Assembly (NCBI GenBank): GCA_949752745.1
Contig: OX457027.1
Span: 59,663,859-59,727,858, forward strand
Direction of reading: 5' to 3'
Source of the DNA: Protula sp. h YS-2021
Lineage: Eukaryota; Annelida; Polychaeta; Sabellida; Serpulidae
Length of the DNA: 64,000 bases
Part shown: positions 43,635-55,892 of the stretch, piece after piece
How the letters are laid out: each line of letters opens with the position of its first letter
Position numbering within the stretch: position 1 is the stretch's first letter
Translations under genes and position numbers: made by a program
Notes under the pieces: generated by a model
The model's input: only the letters and a program-made list of their open reading frames with translations
Databases searched by the model: none
Told to the model about the DNA's origin: nothing

Positions 43635-43748
43635 TGGCGTGTCCCGACAAAATGCCGATCGACAAAAGGTCGGCGACAAAAGGTCGAGCGTCAAAAGGTC
43701 GAGCGACCAAGGGTCGAAAGTTGAAAACGTGACCAAATGTCGAAAGTT
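43635..43748 (+). repeat. Word-repeat array, unit CGACAAAAGGTCGAG
   Basis: It starts GGCGTGTCCCGACAAAATGC and then repeats a ~15-base word: CGACAAAAGGTCGG, CGACAAAAGGTCGAG, CGTCAAAAGGTCGAG, CGACCAAGGGTCG, CGTGACCAAATGTCG. Each word is itself a partial palindrome (CGAC..GTCG). No inverted partner was found within several kb, so it appears one-sided. Probably a transposon end of the same general type as the 34-kb element. Confidence 0.6.
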
Positions 43749-44788
43749 TACATATACTCTAGCAATGCAAAAACAGTTGAGACACAAGTCTAAAGGATTT
43801 ATTATCACAAAATACAACAGGTCTTAGCCAGCCTATAGCCTCTTGGAGTACCCCCAAATACATGCGTTCTGACTAGCTTGTCTGTACTTCTACTCTTTAA
43901 GTACTTTAAATGTCATTCAGTTTTGCAATGCAAAATAAATAATAAAAGTTTATCCAAATCTAACATTTCACATGGGTTGAAAATGCCCAGCAGTCAAAAC
44001 ATTTCATGCAAACACAATAACAACAAAAAAAGACTTGTGAACCAGAAGATAGAGTAAACTGATGAACCGAAAAAAAAACAAGATAAACCAAACAAAAGCA
44101 GTATCAAACAAAGAAACGTTTAAGTCAAAGCGTAAATGTACCTGTATTGCTTAATTTGGAAAATTTTTTCGATTGTATATGGTGTTCATTAAGAGAAAAA
44201 AATCGAGAGGACAGAAACTATTCGAGCCAATCAAAACAAAGCACATTTTCGTTTTGCGAAGAAAACATAAATATTCATTGATTTTTACACAATAAATAAA
44301 TAAAATAAAAAACTTCCGAAGAAGTCATAAATGTGTGTTCCTTAAAGGATCCCAGCCACTGTTGAATAAACAATAAGTGGTGTAAGTCGAGTGTAACACC
44401 GGCCATTCTTCAGGAATTTTTCGCGGGCTTTTTTAATCACATCCGGTGTCTGTATGTTCTATGTGTTTGCCCGTGTAATTAGCGCTCCCTCCACCCGTGT
44501 AACCAAAGTATTTAATTGAGCATTTTTTCCACTTTTGAGAAGATCCTGTTGGAACTGTTACATTGCAGACTAAATAAACTTACTCCCCATGCCACTTAAG
44601 TTCATTGTAAAGTCATCGAGGTACATTTTGTTACGGTTAAAAGATGAAAAACAGTATATTCTGCTGTCAGGAAATCCCGAATTGCTCTGGAGCGAGGGTT
44701 TTCTGGCAACAGAATATACTATTTTGGGTCTTCTAACTGACTTAAAAAAGGGTTCTATGAGAAAATCAGCGTGTTTGCTGGGCATAGA

Positions 44789-44848
44789 GTCCACGCTAAA
44801 TATTTCACGAATCCACGCTAAATATTTCACGAATCCACGCTAAATATA
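44789..44848 (+). repeat. 22-bp tandem repeat, 2.7 copies
   Basis: ATCCACGCTAAATATTTCAC plus GA is repeated with exact 22-bp period (44789, 44811, 44833), essentially identical between copies, which indicates a recent origin. Confidence 0.9.
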
Positions 44849-45179
44849 ACAATAGACTGTTCATAAGCAGGCCATTAAATTGACTTCTCGTCAGGTGGCA
44901 CAACAAATTGCTCGTATAATGTCATTTAGTTCACAAATAAATACTGGGCTTTAGTAATCTCTCGTAACATTTTTTAGAATATGTCACTTTCTCAGGAAAA
45001 GATTACTGAACATTTGTTGTTTGGCATTTAGATCTTGAATCCAATTTTAAAGACAAATAACAAACAGTCAATAACAAATCAAAGGCAAGATCATCAAGGC
45101 TGTTCCGGACATTATACTGGTTATTAGAAATATATAGAATAAGACTTATAAAATGTTTCATTCTGTCAGTTCACTTTTG

Positions 45180-45252
45180 TAGTGTAGTAGTTAAGACGTT
45201 CGACGTTCGCCTGGCAAGCGCTGGGTCCCCAATTCAAATCTGCATGGCCACA
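45180..45252 (+). repeat. tRNA-Val-like SINE head or tRNA pseudogene
   Basis: TAGTGTAGTAGTTAAGACG closely follows the A-box region of eukaryotic tRNA-Val (TAGTGTAGTGGTTATCACG). It continues GTTCGCCTGGCAAGCG, then GGGTCCCC and a degraded B box AATTCAAATCT. A 7-base duplication (ACGTTCG twice) and the poor B box rule out a functional tRNA. The anticodon-loop position reads GGC rather than a valine anticodon. It is most likely the tRNA-derived head of an old SINE; the body beyond GCATGGCCAC is not recognised. Confidence 0.55.
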
Positions 45253-46263
45253 TTTTATATAAACCTACACGTTATTACTTTACTAACACTTGACGCCAAA
45301 TGACCTCCTGTCTTTGAATAAGAATCGGGGCGACGAAATTATATGAAACACCGTTCTCATCACCAGACTGAAAATAAGCGTGGATGCGTAACTCAGAAAA
45401 CACGCCAAATGCACTGGGAAAATCATCAGACGTGTTTTAAGTCCAAATGTACGCATATTTGATAACCGCCCAAGTTTATGCTATCGCAGATAATCCCTAT
45501 TCATTTAAGGACTTTATGGTGTTTTGATACAAGTTCTAAATACACTAAAATCCGCTAAGACTTCCCCCATGCCGCGAGGCTTTTTCGCTAATCTTGAATG
45601 CTCGAAATTCCAATGCCTATTGTCCTGTTGGCAAGACATCTAAATTTGGACAAAATCTCCACTAGAAATCTCACCCTGGACGGCATGCCGTTGTTATAAG
45701 TCGCATATGATGTCTCAAATAAGTTCCGTCTGATTCAAAGCGGGTCAGTGGCACAATGTCTTGGCTCACATGCTATGCATTCAGTTAACTTTTTATAATA
45801 AAAACATTTGAGGACAGTCGTTTTCAGTCACTGATGAAATCCACCACTTTCTCTTACAAAATTCGAGTGAAACACAGTGTAGAAAGAAGTCCAGCCATCC
45901 TTCTGGTCAGAACCCCTTCCATCAAGGAAATGCTGCCTCGTTGGTGTGGTGGAGGCAGTGGTGGTGGTGAGGAGGAGGAGGATCCAGATTTGTTCTATTT
46001 GTGAGCCTCAGGAGTCACCCACTTGCGAGAAACTGGTACAAAAGCACCCCCAGAAATATGGACAAATACAAAACACTTTTTAGAATAAATTTATTGCATG
46101 GGCTACTGTTGTTGTCACTCGAATTCATTAGGGTCTTCACATGCCTATCTACTTCTTTTATTCTAAAAGTTCATACAAATAGCTGACACCTTATTGGTTT
46201 GTTTTTCTTCTGGGTGTGTGTTGACACCACCCTGCCTACCCTGCCAAATGGTCGTATACTGTT
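45253..46263. other. Intergenic, nothing recognised
   Basis: Unique AT-rich sequence with a GGTGGTGGTGAGGAGGAGG purine stretch at about 45960-45985. No supported gene. Confidence 0.5.
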
Positions 46264-46508
46264 GGTGTAACAGGATATCGTGGCCCCTCGGATATCTTGC
46301 CTCTCCCTCCCCCCGGATTTTCTACGTTTTGTCAAAAAATTTTGAGGCAGATCACTGAGCTTTGTTGCTAAATCACTAATAAATGGTGGGGGGGGGGGGG
46401 GGGGGGGTATCCTAGCACATTTTGGCTCCCGGGGGGCCATATTTTACCCTCGGATATCTTGGTCGGGGGCGGGGCAACATATCCGGGGCCAAAATATCCT
46501 GGGACACC
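46264..46508. mobile_element. 245-bp inverted-repeat element (MITE-like), GGATATC/GGCCCC words
   Basis: The left end GGTGTAACAGGATATCGTGG continues CCCCTCGGATATCTTGCC. The reverse complement of the right end reads GGTGTCCCAGGATATTTTGG, then CCCCGGATATGTTGCCCC. The arms match over about 40 bases with small gaps. The word CCTCGGATATCTTG occurs in both arms (46287 and 46448). The interior contains a G20 run at 46388-46407 and no coding frame. No clear target duplication is visible. The termini resemble those of the 34-kb and 60-kb elements. Confidence 0.6.
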
Positions 46509-47105
46509 GGTTTGAGTATAAAATCATTGAAGTTTCTGCCAAGCTGAAATTGAATGCTTGTAAACAGGTCTCCACACTTCTGGCAAGCAAAGCTATGAAG
46601 ACCATTTTTTTGGTGTAAACGATTTGGCAAGCATGAACATATATATATTAATAAACAACAAAGAATTTTTTTGCGTGCTTTTCACCCTTTTTTGTCAAAT
46701 AAACATTGAAAGGATTCGTGTATAGCCATTAAACATTGGTAAACTGCCCAAACAAAAAATCCTCTTGGCTACTGCTGAATAAAAATTCCGATCTTGGACA
46801 AAGGTGCCCCATTTCTTTCATGTGATAATGAGTTAGATTCAGTGGCGAGACAGATTTGCCTTTTGCTAACGGAACGATTGGCGGTCTTTCAATCTGTTTT
46901 TAAGTAGTCCTATCTATCGACAGGCGGGTGTTCTCAGGCACCCGGGTGGCTTTTTGTTTGTAAATATAACGCAAGCAGGAGAGACGGATGATGTAACTAC
47001 CCATGCAAAAGTTCTCCCATAGCACTTCCGAACACAAAGTCATATTTATTTTAAAAATGAAAATAACTATAATAATGCTATTAGAAGCAGTAGCAGCTGC
47101 AGTAT

Positions 47106-47106
<1 letters not shown>
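46509..47106. other. Intergenic, nothing recognised
   Basis: Unique AT-rich sequence with no supported gene or repeat. Confidence 0.5.
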
Positions 47107-47182
<76 letters not shown>

Positions 47183-47204
47183 AAATAATCATTATAATTA
47201 TAAG

Positions 47205-47236
<32 letters not shown>
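47107..47236 (+). repeat. Microsatellites (CTA)25 and (ATC)10
   Basis: A CTA trinucleotide run at 47107-47182 is followed after about 23 bases by an ATC run at 47206-47236. Confidence 0.95.
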
Positions 47237-49850
47237 TATCATTATCAACATCATCTTCATCATGATACTAAACAGTACGAATTCATAGTTATTAGGTCAG
47301 AGGGCACACGTTACAAATACCAGCCACTGTTGCAGCAAGTCACTGAGGTTAGCCATCTACATCTACTCCACATGCGCCTTGAAAAATTATTACACAAAAA
47401 CACAACAATCGAAATTTCGCACAGCACCAGAATGGGTGCCCTCCTAGATACATGTAAGTTTCGGCTTTCCGCTAAAAACCCCATACTTACTTTGGACTTG
47501 CGTGGAAACGATGTGCAGAGAGATGAAAAACGGAAACACATGGATACTCATGCGCATTTAGGTACACTCTGAAAGTGAAACCAATAAGGAGTGAAAACTT
47601 GACTGTCCTTATTAAAGGAACAATTGCGCAGTTCAAGCTGCTCAGGATTTACGCCATTTCAAACACCGGGTGGCATGACAGTCGTGAGAATTATTAAGAC
47701 TTTAGTAGCATGACTGGCAGAAATCGACCTGATCGAACTATCGAACTGAACAGTAAGGAAAACGTGACTCAGGTACGCACACTCTATATAGGTCTCGCCG
47801 TACAGGTCAAGATATAGCGCGCACTGGATCCCATTGTAATGGTAATTTTCCGTTTATGGTAACACACCCAAACAAACCTCGTTAACGAGATACAAGACCC
47901 TAGTTACTTTGGCCAGTTATCCAGAACAAAATCAATATGTGATCCTCGTGGTAAGTTAACCCTTACGACACGCCTGCAGCATAGTCACTTGCGTATATTT
48001 TGGCAAGTATTGTTTAATATCATATCAAATAAAAAAAAAAAACAAAGAAAAGGAAAAAGAAGCGGTGCTTAACTGTTTTATTGCCTGAAATTCTTCAAAT
48101 CAGAACCTTGATTTTTATGTGACGCAATATTTCCAATTTGTCTCGTTTTCAATTGTTGTTGTTTTTTAAATGTATTTGATTGCGTCATATAATTCGTGCT
48201 TCCTCAATTCGTGTAAAAAGTTTAGAAAATTTGATTGATCTTTAGTATATTGTCATAGATGCAGCTAGAGAAATCGAAGAGGAGTTTTGACAGAGCGAGG
48301 CCACAATCAAAACTACCTTTGAAAATATTAATTCATCATATTCACTTTGATTTTTGATCAATATTAAAGTGTGAATAGATTATTTAGCCATAGAAATATG
48401 TTCCAGGGATTTAATTCTAGTATGTGTGGTGACATAGTTTTATTATTCTTACTTATGAAACACATCCTTCAAATTTTCTCAGTAGCTGAAAATCAACATA
48501 AGAAAATTTGAAAAAAGCACTCATTTGAGCTTTTCAATAACTGCAAAACGTACACGTGAAAAGGTTAAGTTTACGGGAATCTCTGGAATGCGTGTACCCT
48601 AAGGTTACAAGTCAAAGTAGGCGCAGGGTTACGCGCATGCGCACCAAACTATGTTATAGTAACGCACCAAATGGACCAAATTTCTGTGATAATACAGAGG
48701 AATACAACGAACATTTTTAAAATAAGTTAAGCAAAGCATTTTTGTTTTTATTTTATCAGATGTAGAACTTGAAGCTAAGTTTAACATATCATAGGCTTTT
48801 TCCAGCCTTTGGTTAAAAGTGAATTTATTATTATTGTTGCTTTTGTTGTTATTACTACGATCCATGTTTTTGCAAAACATACATTGCTCACTCTCATCTC
48901 TTCTTCGGTTTATTTATCCTCGACGATCTTGAACCTTTCCGTTTCAGATGATTAGGTGTACCAGACTGTGAATATATTGATTTGTACCGGTTCTAGGGCA
49001 GGCGTGGCAAATTGTAAATTGCTAGCAACGCGTACCTTAGCATTATTGAATGGGCGGGAATGGTAAACTCGGCACATATTTGGTTAAGTAACGCAGTGCA
49101 TTTGCGTCATTTGTTTGGACAGTTTTTATAGGCAATAGACCATTGTTTTATCTGAGGGGTGGGAGAGTTGTCGAACCCAGTACCACACAGATCGAGAAAT
49201 AATCGAAAGGTAGACAAGCCTCCGCAAAACGAACCAGTTGTCCTGTATGTATCTATGGCCGTTTTCGCGCCATAAACAAACCTGTAGTACGAGTGACACC
49301 GCCATAAATGGAAACTCACGATACTTGTCAGTGAAGAATTATCACTCTGCACCCAGTCTCGCATTCCACTGGCAAATTGCTTTGTACCCAAAATTCTCGT
49401 AATGAATGTTAATTAAAAAGGACTGGTTATGCATTAAGAATCACACAAAAGAATATTTATTCATTATCTTTTTTCTGTATTAACTTTTTTACAGTACATT
49501 TGCAAGAACATGCAAGTTCAAATAAGGCATAAATTAATTTACTTTGCAAAAAAGAAAAAAGACTTAATCTAACAAAAAAAACTGTTAACAATTTTTTTAC
49601 AAAGGCACTCTTATCATTCCATATCGGCACACACTTGATTGTTGGGAAAAAAATAACGCGAAAATTCCACTACATTTCACATAAGTTCCACCAAATCATC
49701 AGTTCTTTTACAAGAAAAAAAAATGAGTTCAAATCAGGAGCATTAATTTGCTGTGAGTTCAATCAATACTCATATGAACGCTGAAGAAAAACTTCAAATA
49801 TTTTTGGTTCGAAAGGGAATTACACGCACATGTGTGAGTGTGTGTGTGTG

Positions 49851-49881
<31 letters not shown>

Positions 49882-49958
49882 TTTTTTTGGGGGGGGGGGG
49901 GGTTGCCAATAAATATCGCACTGGGCATAATTAAATCGACCGGTTCTGTTTTACAGTG
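47237..49958. other. Intergenic; ambiguous exon-like frames near 47.4 kb
   Basis: A + frame bounded by TTGCAG (47335) and GTAAGT (47453) and a minus-strand frame bounded by TTTCAG (47569) and GTAAGT (47490-47485) lie side by side on opposite strands. Neither encodes a recognised domain. The rest has no gene. TTTTG repeats and a G14 run (49889-49902) lie at 49850-49902. Confidence 0.35.
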
Positions 49959-49971
49959 GTTGCTAGGCAAC
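49959..49971 (+). promoter_or_regulatory. Candidate RFX X-box (GTTGCTAGGCAAC)
   Basis: GTTGCTAGGCAAC fits the X-box consensus RYYNYYN(1-3)RRNRAC with a one-base spacer. RFX factors bind such sites in ciliary gene promoters. No gene start is recognised nearby, so function is unproven. Confidence 0.3.
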
Positions 49972-50429
49972 ACTTTTGAAAGCAACAGCTATAGATATGT
50001 GTTTTAGCTTAAGGCCATATGCGTCACTCTTGACTTTTTCTCTCCGACTTCCCCATCTCGACTTACGTCAAAAGTATGATAAAATCGATTAAACAACATA
50101 CGAGCAAATCTGTCAATTATGAAGAAAAGCAAAGGAAACTCCAGTGTATTTTTTTAAATAAATTGTCCGCTAATGAAGCCAAAAAAAAAAAAAAAGAGAG
50201 AATGAATTGCAAAACGTGATTGATTTGATATTGTTTAAATGAATTAACTGGCAAGGAAGTATTTTCTAAAAACGGAGAGTGTATTGTATATATCAGTTTA
50301 TCTGATTGAAAAGAAATTTGGCAAGACGCTCACGCTGGAACTTCTTCCCTCCCATTATTGAGCTTCACCAGTAGTTTTTAATTAACTAACTAATGGCAGT
50401 CTCCAATTTCCTTAACAGGAGAACCCCGG

Positions 50430-50498
50430 AATAGGACCACCCCGCAAATCGGACCATCTCACAAATAAGACCACCTTGCATATATAGGACCACGTTTC
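50430..50498 (+). repeat. Word-repeat array, unit AATAGGACCACCTTGC
   Basis: Four near-copies of 16-19 bp: AATAGGACCACCCCGC, AAATCGGACCATCTCAC, AAATAAGACCACCTTGC, ATATATAGGACCACG. It is preceded by GAGAACCCCGG. A further AATAGGACCACC occurs near 51572 in the same orientation. Similar in style to the other word arrays here; no inverted partner. Confidence 0.55.
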
Positions 50499-51773
50499 AA
50501 TAACCGCGTCCAAACGCATGCTTTTTTAAGGAACTAAACTTTAGTAGGTGCCGATGTGTGGTATTCAGACTCGAAGTTTTTATAAAACAAATACAGTATG
50601 TCAACATTCATCTGGATAAGAGTAAATAAAAGCTTTTTTTTTTATAAAAGTATATTGCTTTTTTTATATTATGTTACGTCTGCCAAGAGCAGTAGGTTAA
50701 TTTGCAGCTTTTATGAGTCTTGTTCAAATAAAATGAACCATTCGGATATTGTAAAACAGCGTTTTATTCGTTTCAGTTAGGGTTCAGGCGACGGAAAAAA
50801 TTTTAGACGTGCCGAATGGTTTATGTTTATGTTTAAATTATATATATCTTCTTCCATGAAAACAGGTCAGACAAAAATTGAAGATATTGGTCACCATGTG
50901 ATTCTCTTACGTTGGCACAGTTCCCACAAAATGATGGCAATTTTTAACGATGACACAGAGAGGGCTGGGTTGGGCTGAATCTGTAAACAAAGAAATTGAA
51001 CCTCCATCGTTCTTTTTCTGAAGTATACTTGTCGAAATGCATTCACAGCAGGGACAACGGTTCGATAGACTGCGAAGTGGCCGCTATATAAAGATGCAAC
51101 TTTCGGAAACGTTGAATTTTGTTAGAGGGACTTCATATAAACTTTCATCCACATTCACATGAGTCATGCCCATTCATCACTAAATACCACTGTGACGCAA
51201 GCCGGCCGACCATGCAAAATCCATTCTCTTCTTCTAATTCGGTGCAAATAGTAGCGTATTTTGTATGGTATTTCATTCAGCGGAACAGCTATGGCGAGTT
51301 GCCACGCTACATCGTCACAGCCACGTGGCCATCATCAGAAAAAAATCTTGTTTTATGAATTATAGATGAACTCGTCTTAATTATGCTTATTCATCTTTGC
51401 ATGACTAGTCGATAGGTACAGTTAGGTCGTTACGACACACGTGACGTAACTGGGTGTCACTTGGTTCACTCCAGACTGTCTGTATGTTGTGTCTGCTTTT
51501 TTCATATTAATCAATACCCCTCGTATATTGACAGCAACACTTTTCCTCCTTTTATTCATTAGACCTACCAATAGGACCACCATGGCTCGCCATTTGGAAT
51601 TCGCTTCGAAATAGGAATACTTTTATAGCTATTCCGAAAGTTTCTGAACGTTTATTTGCCTTTACACAATTATTCCCTTCGGCTGATTTCTAGACAATTC
51701 CTCTTGGACTTTTTGACATTCGAAGACGAAATTAAGTAAACGTGTAGGAGCTCTTGGTGGAATATCGTCTTCT
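50499..51773. other. Intergenic, nothing recognised
   Basis: AT-rich sequence with only a lone AATAGGACCACC word near 51572. No supported gene. Confidence 0.5.
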
Positions 51774-52275
51774 TACCTTGACCTTAAAGGTCAAAGTCAA
51801 GTTGAGGTTAACAGTTACTTTTGTCTCAAAACGGTTTCCAGACACCCCAGACTATTTGTTGCTGTAAATTCAAATTTACACTTACAGACAGCCAGCAAGT
51901 ATCACTCGAACCGAAGGTCAAGGTCAAACCGGTAAAAACATTTTCTTTTTCCATTACTAAATTTTTACGATTTATCACGAAAAATAGCTAGGATCAGGAC
52001 TAAAATGTGTTTTCGGACACTTGCACTATTTAAGTAGGGGGATGGGGTAACCTGACCTTGATCTTGACCCTGAGAGTCAAGGCAAAGGCTCGCGTGACCT
52101 CGACAACTGGCAATTTGATTTCAATGTAGATCATTTGGGGCTAAGAGACCTTAGTGACGTTGACCTCACTCTTGACTCTATCTGATTTGGTTATATAAGA
52201 GACACCTCAGTGGTTTACATCTTTTGCATCAAGATCAAGATGAACCGGAAGTTGGCCATTATATCTGTGATCATT
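51774..52275. repeat. Diverged copy of the GGTCAAGGTCA satellite
   Basis: TTGACCTTAAAGGTCAA (51778-51794), GAAGGTCAAGGTCAAACCGG (about 51914), GACCTTGATCTTGACC, GTTGACCTCACTCTTGAC and AACCGGAAGTTGGCCATTAT follow the word order of the satellite at 10.4-12.8 kb, but the units are more diverged and irregular. Confidence 0.6.
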
Positions 52276-53149
52276 AAAGCTTTCGGGATTGGGAATTTGC
52301 TAAAAAAAAATTAAAAAATGTATCCGATTACATGCCCTGACGTCGACTCGACCATACCGTAACAATAACTACATTTTTTTATATAAAGGTTAAGTAGTGA
52401 TTGGTTTTGCTTTTGGACGCAACCAGAATCACAACTTTCTCTGACGACTAACCAATGTCTTTGTGAAACGTTGAATAGACATCGAAAAATTGGCGTTGGA
52501 TGGAAATCGAAAAAAAATCGACGTTCTTTAGACGTCGAACTCACAGACAAAAAAATGACCTCCTCATGTCATCGGTCACCGGAAATGGTAGCATTTGTGG
52601 TCATTTCGAAAACATGCTACAGCAAGGACGTAAAATATAAGAATTTCAGAGGCACGCAGTTTTTTCCCATCTACTCTTGAAACAGATTGATGGAAATCGA
52701 CTTCATACATGTCCTGCATTATCGGCAGACCCAACGTTGGGTGCTGTGTTGAAGGGATGGCAACATTAAGATTGCCGCTGTCACAATGGTGGTTCTAGAG
52801 TATTATTGTCCCTAGCTCCATACATCGTAGCTTTCAAAATGTTTCTACAGCGTCGCTTTCCCGACGTCTATACGCCTGGAGATATTGTTTCGACTTCCAT
52901 TTGCAAACTTTAAGAACGTTGATTAGGCGAGAATAATAACGCAAGAATAATAATTGTCACAGCAGTTCTCAGGCATCTTGATGGGTCTAGGACAGTTGCC
53001 TGCGGGGCATTAGCCCGCGAACAGTAGCCAGTAGAATGGTTCAGTAGGTTGTAATGTCAGTTGATTGCTTTTAGAATGTCCTAGAGTCGTACAATTTAAT
53101 ATAGTTGCAATTGCAATTAAAATGTTTTGTGATGCTGCAATGAAAGGGC
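52276..53149. other. Intergenic, nothing recognised
   Basis: No supported gene; short frames only. Confidence 0.5.
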
Positions 53150-53256
53150 GGTTGACTTGTCATTTGATTACATAAAAGAAAATAAAAGAAACTAAATGGC
53201 ATCGACAACTTTTATTGATATGTCAGTTGATCACATAAAAGAAAACAAAAAAATAT
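53150..53256 (+). repeat. Short direct duplication, ~40 bp at 64-bp offset
   Basis: ACTTGTCATTTGATTACATA plus AAAGAAAATAAA at 53154 recurs as TATGTCAGTTGATCACATAA plus AAGAAAACAAA at 53219. A third partial copy (AATGTCAGTTGATTGC) lies near 53054. Confidence 0.6.
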
Positions 53257-53310
53257 TCACTGGAACCCAAAACTTATAGTGGTTAAGAAAAATATACCAC
53301 TGGCTTCTGG

Positions 53311-53413
53311 GTAAAAAAGTGTAGACCTTCTGGGTAAAAAATCGGAGGCCTTCTGGGTAGAAAAAGTGTAGGCCTTCTGAGTAGAAAAACTTTAGGCCTT
53401 CTGGGCCGTAGGC
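53311..53413 (+). repeat. Word-repeat array, unit GGCCTTCTGGGTAGAAAAAG, 22-24 bp
   Basis: Five copies of (G/A)(G/A)CCTTCTGGGTA(G/A)AAAAA with variable 3' ends (GTGTA, TCGGA, GTGTA, CTTTA), at about 53311, 53333, 53357, 53381 and 53395. Minus-strand frames across it read FYPEGL repeats and are not genes. Confidence 0.75.
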
Positions 53414-54985
<1,572 letters not shown>

Positions 54986-54986
<1 letters not shown>

Positions 54987-55768
54987 ACAGTTTTCTTATT
55001 CATTTATTTAATTGTGTTGGCAGTAAGATAAAAGAGTAGCTGAAGAGCGACTGAAGGCTGCATGTGTATTTTTTTTTAAACTTTTTTTCCACTGTCAAAA
55101 CAAATCCGGTGTCCTTGTTTCCTCTTCTGACATTTGTTTGGCGCGTCCAAGCACATGCCGCTTAGTACGTAAACAATGCTGTTAACCTAAATTCAATAAC
55201 TGTGTTAACCAATCACTTTGCGTTTTAGCAACTTCCTGCTTGGTTTGCGCCAATTTTATAACGAGATTGTTTGTTATTGTCCCAGTTTCGTTTTCGCATA
55301 AATGAAACACCAGAACAGAAAGTATAACGTGTCCCCAACTTCATAAAACTATATATAAAAAAAAAACTTATATCGAATTTAACGGTTATCCAGAGACGGC
55401 AGCTGTCGGGGTTATGGCCTGCCAGATATACACCTTACTGCATTTGGACAAGTTGAGGTTTCTTTACAGCAAGTTAATCTATGTATTTTTTTTCAAAGCA
55501 TTTATGGCATTCTTTTTGCTTCCGGGAGCATTCTAGTAAATGCGCAGAATATTGTGCCCTTAACTAAAGATATTTCACTTGTGCATTTCACCTATTATAG
55601 TTTAATGTTAGACATCATACAGTTCCTGTCATTTCTGTGTAATAGTGTAAACAGTAACTACTGCCTACCACTTAACTACAGAGCCACGTCGAAACGTCAA
55701 GCGATGAGTGATATGGGGGCAATTGAAACTCGCCCACGCATACTTCGGCACTAGATAAGCCACATCCC
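54986..55768. other. Intergenic, nothing recognised
   Basis: AT-rich unique sequence. No supported gene. Confidence 0.5.
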
Positions 55769-55892
55769 GAACAATCCGTAACAGCACGCCAGCCAAGGCC
55801 AACTTTCCGCAGCATCGGACAGGCCCAGCCCAACAATCCGGTGCAGCAGACAAGGCAAGCCCAACATTACGCTGCTGCAGATGAGCCAGGCC
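55769..55892 (+). repeat. 31-bp minisatellite, four diverged copies
   Basis: Units starting at 55769, 55800, 55831 and 55862 keep an exact 31-bp period. Each begins (C/G)AACAATCCG-like and ends GCC or GGC (for example CAACAATCCGGTGCAGCAGA in unit 3). The block is clearly GC-richer than its surroundings. No coding frame spans it with a period-compatible repeat. Confidence 0.7.

Noticed and set aside
43635..43748. CRISPR-like array
   Set aside because: Words are contiguous and 13-18 bp without unique spacers, in animal DNA; the same applies to the 34-, 50-, 53- and 59-kb arrays.
45180..45252. Functional tRNA gene
   Set aside because: Internal 7-bp duplication, degraded B box and an anticodon-loop mismatch to tRNA-Val.
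47336..47568. Two exon-like frames with acceptor and donor sites on opposite strands
   Set aside because: They lie side by side on opposite strands and neither shows a recognised domain, so chance splice-like sites are the simpler explanation.
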